Source: Shimia sagamensis
Lineage (GTDB): Bacteria > Pseudomonadota > Alphaproteobacteria > Rhodobacterales > Rhodobacteraceae
Length of the DNA stretch: 64,000 nt
Assembly (NCBI RefSeq): GCF_900182745.1
Contig: NZ_FXTY01000004.1
Span: forward strand, 186,001-250,000
Direction of reading: 5' to 3'
Every line of letters begins with the position of its first letter. The first letter of the stretch is position 1. Of this stretch, positions 53,411 to 61,598 are shown in pieces. The position numbers and the translations under genes were made by a program. Under the pieces are notes generated by a model. The model ran no database searches and had not been told where the DNA came from. It was given only the letters and a program-made list of their open reading frames with translations.

Positions 53411-54286
53411 ATGTCTGAAGAGACTATTGAGGGCGCGGAGGAAAACCGCGGCCCTAGAAAACCCGTGAGCGAAACACAGCGTTCTGCGGCACGCAGCGAA
53501 AATGGCGAGCGCATTCACGGCGCGCCGCCTATGGGGGACGCGCGGATAAGTATGCTGGGCCAAGCGCTGAAGCTTGGTCTGCGGGATTTCGTACGCAAGC
53601 CGATGTACGGGATTGGGTTTGGACTGTTTTATGTGCTGGGCGGTTGGCTGATGACCTGGTTAACCGTGGCCAGCGGGCAGAGCTATTGGCTGACCTTTGC
53701 GGCGATTGGCTTCCCGCTTTTGGGGCCGTTTGCCGCCGTGGGGCTGTATGAGGTGTCGCTGCGGCTGGAACGCGGCTGGGAGATCAGCTGGCCACAAATT
53801 GCGGGTGTGGTCTGGCGGCAGAGTAAGCGACAATTGCCGTCGATTTGTGCGATCATCATCATTGTGTTTCTATTTTGGTTCTTCCTTGCACATATGATTT
53901 TTGCGCTGTTCCTGGGGCTGGCACCGATGACCAATGTGTCCAGTTCCTTTGAGATCTACACGACCACAAATGGCTTGGTGATGCTGTTGGTGGGGTCGAT
54001 TATTGGGTTCTTGTTTGCGCTTCTGCTTTACATGATCACGGTTTTATCACTGCCTTTGCTGCTGGATCGAGAGATTGATTTTGTGACTGCGATGATCACC
54101 AGCTTTGCTTATGTCCAGAACCATTTTGTGGTGATGTTGATGTGGGCGGCGATTGTGGCGGGCGTCACGTTTTTGGCGCTGCTGCCCGGGTTTCTCGGAT
54201 TGTTGATTTGCCTGCCGGTTCTGGGCCATGGCAGTTGGCATCTGTACGCGTTGATCAAAGCGGCGGGTGCAGAGGAAGCAAGCTGA
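53411..54286 (+). CDS. DUF2189 integral membrane protein
   Basis: 291 residues. A charged cytoplasmic N-terminus (about 1-50) is followed by six hydrophobic segments, beginning with FGLFYVLGGWLMTWL and AAIGFPLLGPFAAVGLYEVS. The GFPLLGPFAAVGLYEVSRR-like element and the GHGSWHLY end are typical of DUF2189. The function is not known. It is 57 bases after the amidase gene and 11 bases before the PPOX gene. Confidence 0.88.
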   Translation: MSEETIEGAEENRGPRKPVSETQRSAARSENGERIHGAPPMGDARISMLGQALKLGLRDFVRKPMYGIGFGLFYVLGGWLMTWLTVASGQSYWLTFAAIGFPLLGPFAAVGLYEVSLRLERGWEISWPQIAGVVWRQSKRQLPSICAIIIIVFLFWFFLAHMIFALFLGLAPMTNVSSSFEIYTTTNGLVMLLVGSIIGFLFALLLYMITVLSLPLLLDREIDFVTAMITSFAYVQNHFVVMLMWAAIVAGVTFLALLPGFLGLLICLPVLGHGSWHLYALIKAAGAEEAS

Positions 54287-54297
54287 GGACACCTAAA

Positions 54298-54948
54298 ATG
54301 CGTGAGTTGAAACCGGAGTTTCTGATTTCGGATGTGGCGGGGTTGCGGGAGGTGTTTAGAACGCCCAACCCGGAGTCGTTGTCGCAGAAGAAGTGCATTG
54401 ATCATTTGGACAAACACGCGCGCACGTTTATCGCGCGATCCCCGTTTTTGTGTTTGGGCACCCAGGCACTGGAGGGTCTGGCGGATGTCACACCGCGCGG
54501 GGATCCTGAGGGGTTTGTGAAGGTGCTGGATGCACGCACGCTGGTGATCCCGGAGCGGCCGGGGAACAATCGGATTGATAGCCTCATCAATATCGTGGCG
54601 AACCCAAATGTGGGGCTGATCTTTCTGGTACCCGGGTTTGATGAGACGCTGCGAGTGAATGGCACGGCGCAGGTGACCACGGACCCGGACATAATGGCGC
54701 TGATGGAGGTGCAGGAGCGCCTGCCGCGCGCGGCGATTGTGGTGTCGGTGAAAGAGGTGTTTTTGCACTGTGCCAAGGCATTTCGGCGCTCCAAGCTGTG
54801 GGAGCCCGCGTCGCAACAGGATCGGAGCGAGATGCCTTCACTGAGCAAGATGGTGCTGGATCAGAGCACTGGGGCGCCGGAGGATGCAGAGGAAATGGCA
54901 AAGCTCGATGCACAGCTTGAGGCGCGCTATCGAGAGACAATGTACTGA
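54298..54948 (+). CDS. PPOX-type FMN-dependent flavoprotein
   Basis: 216 residues, pyridoxamine 5'-phosphate oxidase-like split-barrel fold of the MSMEG_1061 group. The RTFIARSPFLCLGT start of the barrel, the RPGNNRIDSLINIVANPNVGLIFLVPGF middle (given as key segments RPGNNR and NPNVGLIF) and VKEVFLHCAKAF are characteristic. It probably binds FMN or a related flavin; the reaction is unknown. It is in the same direction as DUF2189. Confidence 0.88.
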   Translation: MRELKPEFLISDVAGLREVFRTPNPESLSQKKCIDHLDKHARTFIARSPFLCLGTQALEGLADVTPRGDPEGFVKVLDARTLVIPERPGNNRIDSLINIVANPNVGLIFLVPGFDETLRVNGTAQVTTDPDIMALMEVQERLPRAAIVVSVKEVFLHCAKAFRRSKLWEPASQQDRSEMPSLSKMVLDQSTGAPEDAEEMAKLDAQLEARYRETMY

Positions 54949-54957
54949 GGTGGTGCC

Positions 54958-55170
54958 TCATGCTTCACGGCCTGAGGCTTTGAGGCGCTGGTGTAGCGTT
55001 GACGCCTTGGCGTGGCCAATTTCGAGCGCATAAACGTAGGCTTGGGTGAGGAAGAAGCCTTGGGCTTCGGGGGTTTCCGCACCGGCTGCGGCTTCTTCGT
55101 AGAGCGTGACCAAAGCAGATTTGTCGCCTGCTGCGTGGGCGGCAAGCAGGCGGGTTTCTAGGCCATTCAT
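54958..55170 (-). CDS. Small helical protein coupled to Rieske oxygenase gene
   Basis: 70 residues, beginning MNGLETRLLAAHAAGD. The start is decided by an ATGA overlap with the Rieske stop codon; a longer frame to 55218 would run into that gene. It is alanine-rich and predicted to be all helical, resembling a single TPR-like helix pair (ALVTLYEEAAAGAETPEAQGF). No family is recognised. Coupling suggests it serves the oxygenase. Confidence 0.75.
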   Translation of the reverse strand: MNGLETRLLAAHAAGDKSALVTLYEEAAAGAETPEAQGFFLTQAYVYALEIGHAKASTLHQRLKASGREA

Positions 55171-56318
55171 GAGGCGCGGTGCGATTGCAGGCGGGCGGCC
55201 ACCCAGACGTGAAAGCAATGTGTGGGTGCATCCATGGCGGGGGAAAAACGACCGCCGTCAAAATGTGGTGCGGACCGGCCGCGCTGCATGCCTTCGACCA
55301 CAAAGATGTCCTCTTCGAACACCTGTTTCCATTGGGCGGCATTGCTGGAGCGCAGGGCGCCGTCTATGTCCTTGCTGGCGTAGTAGAGATGTACGTGCTC
55401 GCGGGTCTGGTTGTGGGCCAGTGGTTCCAGGATGATAGCAAAGGCGTGATCGCGCTGAGCACCGAGGAGCACGTTGGGGTAAAGAGCGACGTATTCGGCG
55501 CCTTGGTCCCAGAAGGTGGGCAGGTCCGCGAAGTCGGGGAAGGTTGCGCCGTCCTCAGACGTGAGTTGGCGGTAGACATGGGTGCCTTGGCCGGAGAATT
55601 GTTCAGGCTCAACAATGTTGTAGTGATCTTCCAGACGGGAATAGCTGTTGAGGCCGGGGTGTACCCAGGGCAGGTGGTAACTTTCACAGTAGTTTTCCAC
55701 CGCCAGTTTCCAGTTGGTGGCGACATCAAGCGTGAAGCGGCTGTCTCGACCGCCATGGATGTGCGGCTGGTCAAAATCTTGCCAGCGGGAGAGCAGGTCG
55801 GCGTGTTGCTCTTCAAAAGCAGGGGCGTCGCCGGTGATGTTGATGAAGATAATATCGTGCCAGATGTGAGAGCAGATTTCGATCAAACCAAGAGTTGAAC
55901 GGTCGATGTTGGGATCGGTGTTTTGGCCAGGGCCGCCGACGTGAGGCGTGGTGACGAGGCGTCCATCGGTGGCGTAGCACCAGGAATGGTATGGGCAGCG
56001 GATTGCGCCTTCGATCTTGCGCGGCTCGTCTACAAGGATCATGCCGCGGTGGCGGCAGACGTTGTTGAAGACGCGCACAACGCCATGCTTGTCGCGCAGC
56101 AACAGGAGGGGCATGCCAAGGAAAGTGAGCGGGACGGCATCACCAGGTTCAGGCACGTCGGAGGCGACCGCAAGGCCAGCCCAGGTGGATTTGAGAAGCG
56201 CGTCGGTCTCTTCTGAAAACACCTGTGGATCTGTGTAGTGAGTGTTGGGTAGACCATTTGCGCTGGCGACGGGGTGGCGCACGGCATCGAGAGGATCACT
56301 TGGCTTAAGGGGGGACAT
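55167..56318 (-). CDS. Rieske non-haem iron oxygenase, alpha subunit type
   Basis: 383 residues. The Rieske [2Fe-2S] ligands are CRHRGM and CPYHSWCY (about residues 85-108); the mononuclear iron site is in ENYCESYHLPWVHP. The layout resembles choline/glycine betaine/carnitine-type monooxygenases and aromatic ring hydroxylases. No reductase gene is adjacent. The start at 56318 gives MSPLKPSDPLDAVRHP; the longer frame overlaps the upstream regulator gene. It is followed by a coupled 70-residue protein and preceded by an HTH gene on the same strand. Confidence 0.92.
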   Translation of the reverse strand: MSPLKPSDPLDAVRHPVASANGLPNTHYTDPQVFSEETDALLKSTWAGLAVASDVPEPGDAVPLTFLGMPLLLLRDKHGVVRVFNNVCRHRGMILVDEPRKIEGAIRCPYHSWCYATDGRLVTTPHVGGPGQNTDPNIDRSTLGLIEICSHIWHDIIFINITGDAPAFEEQHADLLSRWQDFDQPHIHGGRDSRFTLDVATNWKLAVENYCESYHLPWVHPGLNSYSRLEDHYNIVEPEQFSGQGTHVYRQLTSEDGATFPDFADLPTFWDQGAEYVALYPNVLLGAQRDHAFAIILEPLAHNQTREHVHLYYASKDIDGALRSSNAAQWKQVFEEDIFVVEGMQRGRSAPHFDGGRFSPAMDAPTHCFHVWVAARLQSHRAS

Positions 56319-56410
56319 GGCGTGCTCCTGTGGCTGACAGGAGCACGGTAAACGGGAGAAAGCTGAAAGGTCCGGTCTGTCTGCGACAGAGAATGCCTTG
56401 GAAGCGCCGG

Positions 56411-57226
56411 TTAGGTCAAAGGTGTGTCCAGCATCAGTTGGCGCAGGTGGAACTCTGGTAAGTCCTCTGGTGCCACGTAGCCGGTTTGGCGGGCAATGTT
56501 CAGGATGTCGCGCAGTGGGGCATCCAGATGTTCGTAGACCATACGTGCGACGACCCGTCCCCGCAGAGTTTCGCGGGTTGGACGGGCGGCGTAGCCTGCC
56601 CAAAAGCCGTTGTTGAAGGCGGCAACGCGGCCCAAGTAATTAAACGACGCCGCCATATTGTATCTGTGAGCGACATTGATGGAGACGCCGTCTTCCTGGG
56701 CGGAGACGTAGCCCCGAAACTCCCGCAAAGGCCCATTGGTTGGAAGGCCATGTGTGCTCATGGCTTGGCGCGGTTCGTACCCTCGCAGAAAGGTGTATGG
56801 TCCGTCGCGGAAAATGTAGACCAAGCCCACTATGACCAAGTCGTTTTCGACAAAGCTTTTTCGAGAGAAACGGTAGAAGCCAGACGGGAAGGCGTCTTCG
56901 GTCAGGGTTTGCATTCCGCTGCCGACGTTGTTGGCGAGAAACGGATGGTTGAGCACGCCGGGGCGGGTATCGAGGCTCTCCAGCGGCTCCAGTAGAATGC
57001 GGGCATCGACATCGAAAAACCGGCAAATCAGATGCAGCACATCGGGCCGGGGAAAGCTCTCTCCGGATAGATATCTGTTGAATTGCGTGCGGTTGATTCC
57101 CAACTGCCGGCACAAATCGGAGACAGATCGGTACGGCGCGCAAAGCGCCCGCAGATTTCTCCCAAACATTCGACGTAGCTCTGCAGGATGCGTTTCGCTG
57201 GTCGATACAGTCTCGGGTTGTGGCAA
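56411..57226 (-). CDS. Xre-type HTH regulator with large C-terminal domain
   Basis: 271 residues. N-terminal helix-turn-helix (about 28-65): VSDLCRQLGINRTQFNRYLSGESFPRPD. The remaining 200 residues form an unrecognised, probably ligand-binding domain (FYRFSRKSFVENDLVIVGLVYIF region). The start is a TTG with GGAGAG six bases upstream; the first ATG is 19 codons later. It lies 92 bases upstream of the Rieske gene in the same direction and is its likely regulator. Confidence 0.85.
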   Translation of the reverse strand: MPQPETVSTSETHPAELRRMFGRNLRALCAPYRSVSDLCRQLGINRTQFNRYLSGESFPRPDVLHLICRFFDVDARILLEPLESLDTRPGVLNHPFLANNVGSGMQTLTEDAFPSGFYRFSRKSFVENDLVIVGLVYIFRDGPYTFLRGYEPRQAMSTHGLPTNGPLREFRGYVSAQEDGVSINVAHRYNMAASFNYLGRVAAFNNGFWAGYAARPTRETLRGRVVARMVYEHLDAPLRDILNIARQTGYVAPEDLPEFHLRQLMLDTPLT

Positions 57227-57475
57227 ATGGCTCTCCGGCTGTGTTTGTTATTGAAAGACTCGCAGAACGTGTGCAAACTCTCGGCGCGGTCACTTTAGAT
57301 GCTAATCAGCGTCACTGTGGCGCAAATTGGCACCAGCCTGCAAGAGCCCCGACACAAAAAGGGCCATGGGTTGAGGCCAAACTGACTGTAGGTTGGGGTA
57401 CGGAGTTTGGGTTGGCTGGATTTGAGGTCGGCCCGTTGGTGCACGGGACTTAACGAGTTCAGGGGAGGGAATGGA

Positions 57476-57874
57476 ATGAACGGGGTTGTGCTTTGGCATG
57501 ACAACACTGGTGGCACGGCAGTGATCTGGTGTGAGGACCACGCGGATTTGGCCTATTTTTCCGCCGAGACAGATGCGGGTGCTTTGGGGAGCGGCGCAGA
57601 GAAACTGGCGGCGGGCGATCTGGTGGTATTTGATGTTATGGTGATAGGGCGGCAGCGACGCGCGAGTAACCTGCGCAGGCTCGCGCCGGGGACGCCACTC
57701 GCGGATCACCTGTTGCAGGCGGCCATGGCCGTTGAAACCGGCGAGCTTGGGCGCGCCTTGCGGGCGGCTCTGCGTTTGCCCGAATGTGACAACCGTGCGG
57801 ACGGACCAGATGCCGCGAGCGAAACAGCCGAAGTCATTGATTGGAAAACGGCGCAGGCGCGCAAGGTTAGTTAG
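57476..57874 (+). CDS. Hypothetical protein with divergent cold-shock-like (OB) domain
   Basis: 132 residues. The first 70 align loosely with cold-shock proteins: GVVLWHDNTGGTAVI at the start, DLAYFSAE in place of D-V-F-V-H, and AAGDLVVFDVMVIGRQRRASNLRRL at the end, like the final strands of a cold-shock domain. The aromatic RNA-binding motifs RNP1/RNP2 are largely lost. The C-terminal 55 residues are helical. A strong terminator follows. Assignment to this fold is tentative. AGGGGAGGG precedes the ATG. Confidence 0.7.
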   Translation: MNGVVLWHDNTGGTAVIWCEDHADLAYFSAETDAGALGSGAEKLAAGDLVVFDVMVIGRQRRASNLRRLAPGTPLADHLLQAAMAVETGELGRALRAALRLPECDNRADGPDAASETAEVIDWKTAQARKVS

Positions 57875-57895
57875 CGCAGCATATCCAGACAAAAG

Positions 57896-57922
57896 AAAAG
57901 GGGCCACGCGGCCCCTTTTTTT
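57896..57922. terminator. Bidirectional terminator between OB-like gene and ilvN
   Basis: AAAAGGGGCC (57896-57905) pairs with GGCCCCTTTT (57910-57919), loop ACGC, with T runs on the plus strand and A-flanked on the other. It ends both convergent transcripts. Confidence 0.9.
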
Positions 57923-57942
57923 GAATGCAGTGGTGGCTTGCT

Positions 57943-58506
57943 TTATTCTGAGCCGCGCGACAAGGCAGCAACACCCGTGCGGGCCACTTCGACCAGGCCC
58001 AGAGGACGCATGAGGTCGGCAAAGGCATCGATCTTTCCAGGCGTGCCGGTCAGTTCAAACACAAAGCTTTCCAGCGTGCTGTCCACGGCATTGGCGCGGA
58101 AGATGTCTGCCAGACGCAGGGCCTCGACACGTTTGTCACCGGTGCCAGATACTTTGAACAAGGCCAATTCGCGTTCCACAGACGCGCCTTCGACGGTGAG
58201 GTCATGCACAGCATGTACGGGCACGATGCGGCCAAGTTGTGCTTTGATCTGTTCGATAACCTGCGGCGTGCCGGTGGTCACAACCGTGATACGCGATAGA
58301 TGGCCGGTGTGATCAACCTCAGCCACGGTCAGGCTTTCGATGTTGTAGCCACGACCGGCGAAGAGACCAATCACCCGTGCCAATACGCCGGGTTCGTTGT
58401 CCACAAGCACAGCGAGAGTGTGGGTTTCGACCTCGTCTGAGAAGTTGGGACGTAGGTTATAAGCGGAGTGGCTCGTGGAGCCTTTTTTGATTTTTAGAGC
58501 AGCCAT
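57943..58506 (-). CDS. ilvN: Acetolactate synthase small (regulatory) subunit
   Basis: 187 residues: an N-terminal ACT domain (about 28-100; LAVLVDNEPGVLARVIGLFAGRGYNIESL in part) that binds valine for feedback inhibition, then the C-terminal ALS small-subunit domain. It stimulates and regulates the large subunit encoded 11 bases upstream. GGAGAG lies before the ATG. It is often also named ilvH. Confidence 0.96.
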   Translation of the reverse strand: MAALKIKKGSTSHSAYNLRPNFSDEVETHTLAVLVDNEPGVLARVIGLFAGRGYNIESLTVAEVDHTGHLSRITVVTTGTPQVIEQIKAQLGRIVPVHAVHDLTVEGASVERELALFKVSGTGDKRVEALRLADIFRANAVDSTLESFVFELTGTPGKIDAFADLMRPLGLVEVARTGVAALSRGSE

Positions 58507-58517
58507 GATCTCTCTCC

Positions 58518-60272
58518 TTACACCATCACCGCGCCGCCGGCTTGAATAACGCCCTGCGTGCTGGCTTCGCCCAGAAGCATTTCGTTGTGTGGCTTGCCCG
58601 ACGGGATCATCGGGAAGCAGTTCTCGTGTTTTTCCACCAGACAGTCAAAGATCACCGGGCCGTCGTAGGTGATCATTTCCATGATCGCGTCGTCCAGATC
58701 ATCCGGATCAGAGCAGATGATGCCTTTTGCGCCAAAGGCTTCAGCCAGCTTCACAAAGTCAGGCAGGGCCTCGGACCAGCTGTGGCTGTAGCGTTCGCCG
58801 TGCAGCAGCTCCTGCCACTGACGCACCATGCCGAGGCGCTCGTTGTTCAGGATGAACTGCTTCACCGGCAGGCGGAATTGGATGGCAGTACCCATTTCCT
58901 GCATGTTCATCAGCCAAGACGCTTCGCCCGCCACGTTGATCACAAGGCTGTCGGGGTGCGCCACTTGCGCACCGATGGAGGCCGGAAAGCCATAGCCCAT
59001 GGTGCCGAGGCCTCCGGAGGTCATCCAGCGGTTGGGATCTTCAAAGCCCAAGTACTGTGCGGCCCACATTTGGTGCTGGCCGACTTCGGTGGTGATGTAG
59101 CGGTCATGCTCTTTGGTCAGCGCTTCAAGACGGGACAGGGCGTATTGCGGCTTGATGATCTTGCCTTCCTGAACGTATTTCAGGCACTCCACCTTGCGCC
59201 AATCGCTGATCTGGCTTTGCCAATTGGCAATTGCGTCGCGATTCACGGTGCGGCCGCGGGCTTTCCAGACTTTCAGGATGTCTGTCAGAACGCTTTCCAC
59301 GTCGCCCACAATCGGGATGTCCGCCTTGATCACCTTGTTGATCGAGGAAGGGTCGATGTCGATGTGTGCTTTGATCGAGTTCGGCGAAAACGCAGAAATC
59401 AGGCCGGTGATGCGGTCATCAAAACGTGCGCCGATGTTGATCATCAAATCGCAATCATGCATCGCCATATTGGCTTCATAAAGACCGTGCATACCCAGCA
59501 TGCCCAGCCAGTTTTCGCCAGACGCAGGATAGGCGCCAAGACCCATCAAGGTAGAGGTGATCGGAATGCCGGTGGCCTCCACCAGTTCGCGCAGCAGGGC
59601 GCTTGCTTTGGGGCCCGAGTTGATCACGCCGCCGCCGGTGTAAAACACCGGGCGTTCGGCTTTTTCCATCGCTTCCACCAGCTCATTGATGGCAGTGATG
59701 TCGCCTTTGGTTTCCGGCTGGTAAATGGTTGTGTCGGATTTCTCTGGCGCGGTGTAGGTGCCATTGGCAAATTGCACGTCTTTTGGAATGTCCACCAGCA
59801 CCGGACCGGGACGGCCGGATTGCGCGACGTGGAAAGCCTGGTGCAGGGTTTCTGCCAATGTATCCGTGTCTTTGGCCAGCCAGTTGTGCTTGGTGCAGGG
59901 GCGGGTGATACCCACGGTGTCCGCTTCCTGAAAAGCGTCAGAGCCAATCATGAAGGTTGGAACCTGGCCGGTCAGAACCACGATTGGGATCGAGTCCAGC
60001 AAGGCATCCGTCAGGCCGGTCACCGCGTTGGTGGCGCCGGGACCAGAGGTGACAAGCGCCACACCAACCTTGCCGGTGGAGCGGGCATAGCCCTCAGCCG
60101 CGTGTACCGCGCCTTGCTCGTGACGCACCAGAATGTGACGAATATCATTCTGCTGAAAAATCTCGTCGTAAATTGGTAGGACAGCCCCTCCGGGATAGCC
60201 AAAGACTGTGTCCACACCCTGATCCTTCAGGGCTTGAACTACCATTTTTGCTCCGGTCATCTGACGTGTCAT
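58518..60272 (-). CDS. ilvI: Acetolactate synthase large (catalytic) subunit
   Basis: ThDP-dependent condensation of two pyruvates, or pyruvate with 2-oxobutyrate, at the head of valine, leucine and isoleucine synthesis. 584 residues. The catalytic glutamate lies after VFGYPGGAVLPIYD in the RHEQGAVHAAEG segment; the ThDP/Mg motif is near the C-terminus (INVAGEASWLMNMQE, where the usual GDGSF is GEASW, a variation worth noting). The start MTRQMTGAKMVVQ is preceded by GGAG; ATGs at 60275 and 60296 are alternatives. Its expression is governed by an attenuator upstream. Confidence 0.95.
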   Translation of the reverse strand: MTRQMTGAKMVVQALKDQGVDTVFGYPGGAVLPIYDEIFQQNDIRHILVRHEQGAVHAAEGYARSTGKVGVALVTSGPGATNAVTGLTDALLDSIPIVVLTGQVPTFMIGSDAFQEADTVGITRPCTKHNWLAKDTDTLAETLHQAFHVAQSGRPGPVLVDIPKDVQFANGTYTAPEKSDTTIYQPETKGDITAINELVEAMEKAERPVFYTGGGVINSGPKASALLRELVEATGIPITSTLMGLGAYPASGENWLGMLGMHGLYEANMAMHDCDLMINIGARFDDRITGLISAFSPNSIKAHIDIDPSSINKVIKADIPIVGDVESVLTDILKVWKARGRTVNRDAIANWQSQISDWRKVECLKYVQEGKIIKPQYALSRLEALTKEHDRYITTEVGQHQMWAAQYLGFEDPNRWMTSGGLGTMGYGFPASIGAQVAHPDSLVINVAGEASWLMNMQEMGTAIQFRLPVKQFILNNERLGMVRQWQELLHGERYSHSWSEALPDFVKLAEAFGAKGIICSDPDDLDDAIMEMITYDGPVIFDCLVEKHENCFPMIPSGKPHNEMLLGEASTQGVIQAGGAVMV

Positions 60273-60309
60273 CATTCTCTCCGTTACCGACGACATTACT
60301 AGCTCACAC

Positions 60310-60345
60310 AAAAAAGCCCCCGCTTTTGAGCGAGGGCGCATGGGG
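60310..60345 (-). terminator. ilv attenuator: terminator overlapped by antiterminator arm
   Basis: On the minus strand GCCCTCGCT (60337-60329) pairs with AGCGGGGGC (60324-60316) with one G-T pair, followed by six T. The bases 60335-60344 can instead pair with 60371-60380 (ten perfect pairs, GGCGCATGGG/CCCATGCGCC), and these two foldings share 60335-60337, so only one can form. It lies 38 bases before the ilvI start. Confidence 0.88.
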
Positions 60346-60362
60346 TACCATTATGGTGTCCG

Positions 60363-60410
60363 TTACCGGCCCATGCGCCTTATTCCGACAATGACGACTA
60401 GCCTTGGCAT
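60363..60410 (-). CDS. ilvL: ilv leader peptide
   Basis: A 15-codon ORF on the minus strand encodes MPRLVVIVGIRRMGR and then TAA. Six of 15 residues are branched-chain (L-V-V-I-V in a row, then I). GAGGA lies eight to nine bases before the ATG. Stalling at the L-V-V-I-V codons (about 60401-60387) would leave 60371-60380 free to form the antiterminator, preventing termination when branched-chain amino acids are scarce. Too short for normal gene finding, but position, codon content and RNA folding agree. Confidence 0.85.
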   Translation of the reverse strand: MPRLVVIVGIRRMGR

Positions 60411-60455
60411 CGTGTATGTCCTCAAGTGGGGTTACTTAATGTGTTCGGATCGGAC

Positions 60456-60482
60456 CTTATGACTGCTGCATCGCGGCGTCAA
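60456..60482 (-). promoter_or_regulatory. Possible ilv promoter
   Basis: On the minus strand TTGACG (60482-60477) and CATAAG (60461-60456) are 15 bases apart, about 45 bases before the leader peptide start. The spacing is short, so this is tentative. Confidence 0.4.
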
Positions 60483-60573
60483 CCGCGAAATCCAAAGAAA
60501 AACACCGCTCCGGGCATAAATTCTTTTCATTTGTTGCGTTGGGGTGTCGATTTGTGAAATTTGAGGAAATAAA

Positions 60574-60951
60574 TTGAGCAAATTCGGTTTAAAACAGATC
60601 ACACCGTTCCTTCCCTGCAGCACTTTGGCACGGCAAATTTCGTTTTATTGCGAAGCTCTGGGGCTTGAAGTTGGATTTGCGGCCGAAAACTATGCGTTTT
60701 TGCAATGTGGAGCGGTGGCGGTGCGCTTGATTGAGGTGGATCCCGGCAATGATCTGAAAGGCCGGGAGACGTCCCATTATATCGACGTCAAAGACATCGA
60801 TGCATTGTTTGCGGATATGCAGGAAGCATTGAGCGGTTTGCCGGACGAACGGGTGCGGGCACCCTTTGATCAGCCATACGGACAGCGGGAATTCCACGTG
60901 TTGGAAAACGACGGGAATTTGGTGTTCTTTGGGGAGGCGATAGCGGCTTAA
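60574..60951 (+). CDS. VOC (glyoxalase/bleomycin resistance-like) family protein
   Basis: 125 residues with one pair of beta-alpha-beta-beta-beta units: PFLPCSTLARQISFYCEALGLEV at the start and a C-terminal half ending FHVLENDGNLVFFGE, where the glutamate is the expected metal ligand. It resembles bleomycin-binding proteins but a glyoxalase-like or binding role is equally possible. The start is TTG with GAGGA eight bases upstream. Its last four bases overlap the end of the convergent response regulator gene. Confidence 0.88.
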   Translation: MSKFGLKQITPFLPCSTLARQISFYCEALGLEVGFAAENYAFLQCGAVAVRLIEVDPGNDLKGRETSHYIDVKDIDALFADMQEALSGLPDERVRAPFDQPYGQREFHVLENDGNLVFFGEAIAA

Positions 60952-61598
60952 AGCCCGACGCCGGTGCCTTGCAGGACGCCGTGTTCCATGGCGTAGCGGG
61001 TGAGGCCGGCTGTGGAGGAGATACCCAGTTTGCGTTTGATGTTTTTGCGGTGGGTTTCCACGGTGCGCACCGAGATATTGAGCTCGTTGGCCACTTCTTT
61101 GTTGGACTTGCCCTGTGCCAGTTGCAGCAGTACGGTTTGCTCGCGGCTGGTGAGCGGTTCGCGTGCACCATCCTCTGACGGCTCAAGCGAGCCTTTGGCG
61201 CCGGTACAAAGGTATTTCTTGCCATTCATTACGGCATCAATGGCGGTTTTGATTTCGTCAGTGGGCACGTCTTTGAGCACATAGCCCATCGCGCCGTGGC
61301 TTAGCGCGGTGGAAATGTATTCGGGGCTGTCGTGCATCGACAGGATCAACACGCGCAGGTCAGGGTCCAGCTCCAGCAGCATCTCGGTGGCTGTAAGCCC
61401 GCCGATCTCCGGCATATTGAGATCCATCAGCACCACATCCGGTTTCAGTAAAGGCAACTGGTCTACCGCCTCGCGACCGTTGGAGAGGGTGCCGACCACG
61501 GTGATGTCGTCATAGCTTTCCAAAATGGATTCGATGCCCTCGGCCACCATGGGGTGATCGTCGACAATCATCACTTTGATGGTTGTGTCTGAGGTCAT
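60948..61598 (-). CDS. LuxR-type response regulator
   Basis: 216 residues: receiver domain with phosphoacceptor Asp59 (VVLMDLNMP), acidic pair in IVDDHP and the lysine in GYVLKDVP; C-terminal LuxR/NarL helix-turn-helix (LTSREQTVLLQLAQGKSNKEVANELNISVRTVETHRKNI, in segments). Its start overlaps the stop of the histidine kinase gene (ATGA), so the two are co-translated. It most likely controls the divergent TRAP system. Confidence 0.95.
   Translation of the reverse strand: MTSDTTIKVMIVDDHPMVAEGIESILESYDDITVVGTLSNGREAVDQLPLLKPDVVLMDLNMPEIGGLTATEMLLELDPDLRVLILSMHDSPEYISTALSHGAMGYVLKDVPTDEIKTAIDAVMNGKKYLCTGAKGSLEPSEDGAREPLTSREQTVLLQLAQGKSNKEVANELNISVRTVETHRKNIKRKLGISSTAGLTRYAMEHGVLQGTGVGL

Noticed and set aside
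58542-60179. Long (545-codon) plus-strand ORF
   Set aside because: Opposite ilvI, with no domain similarity; antisense frame.
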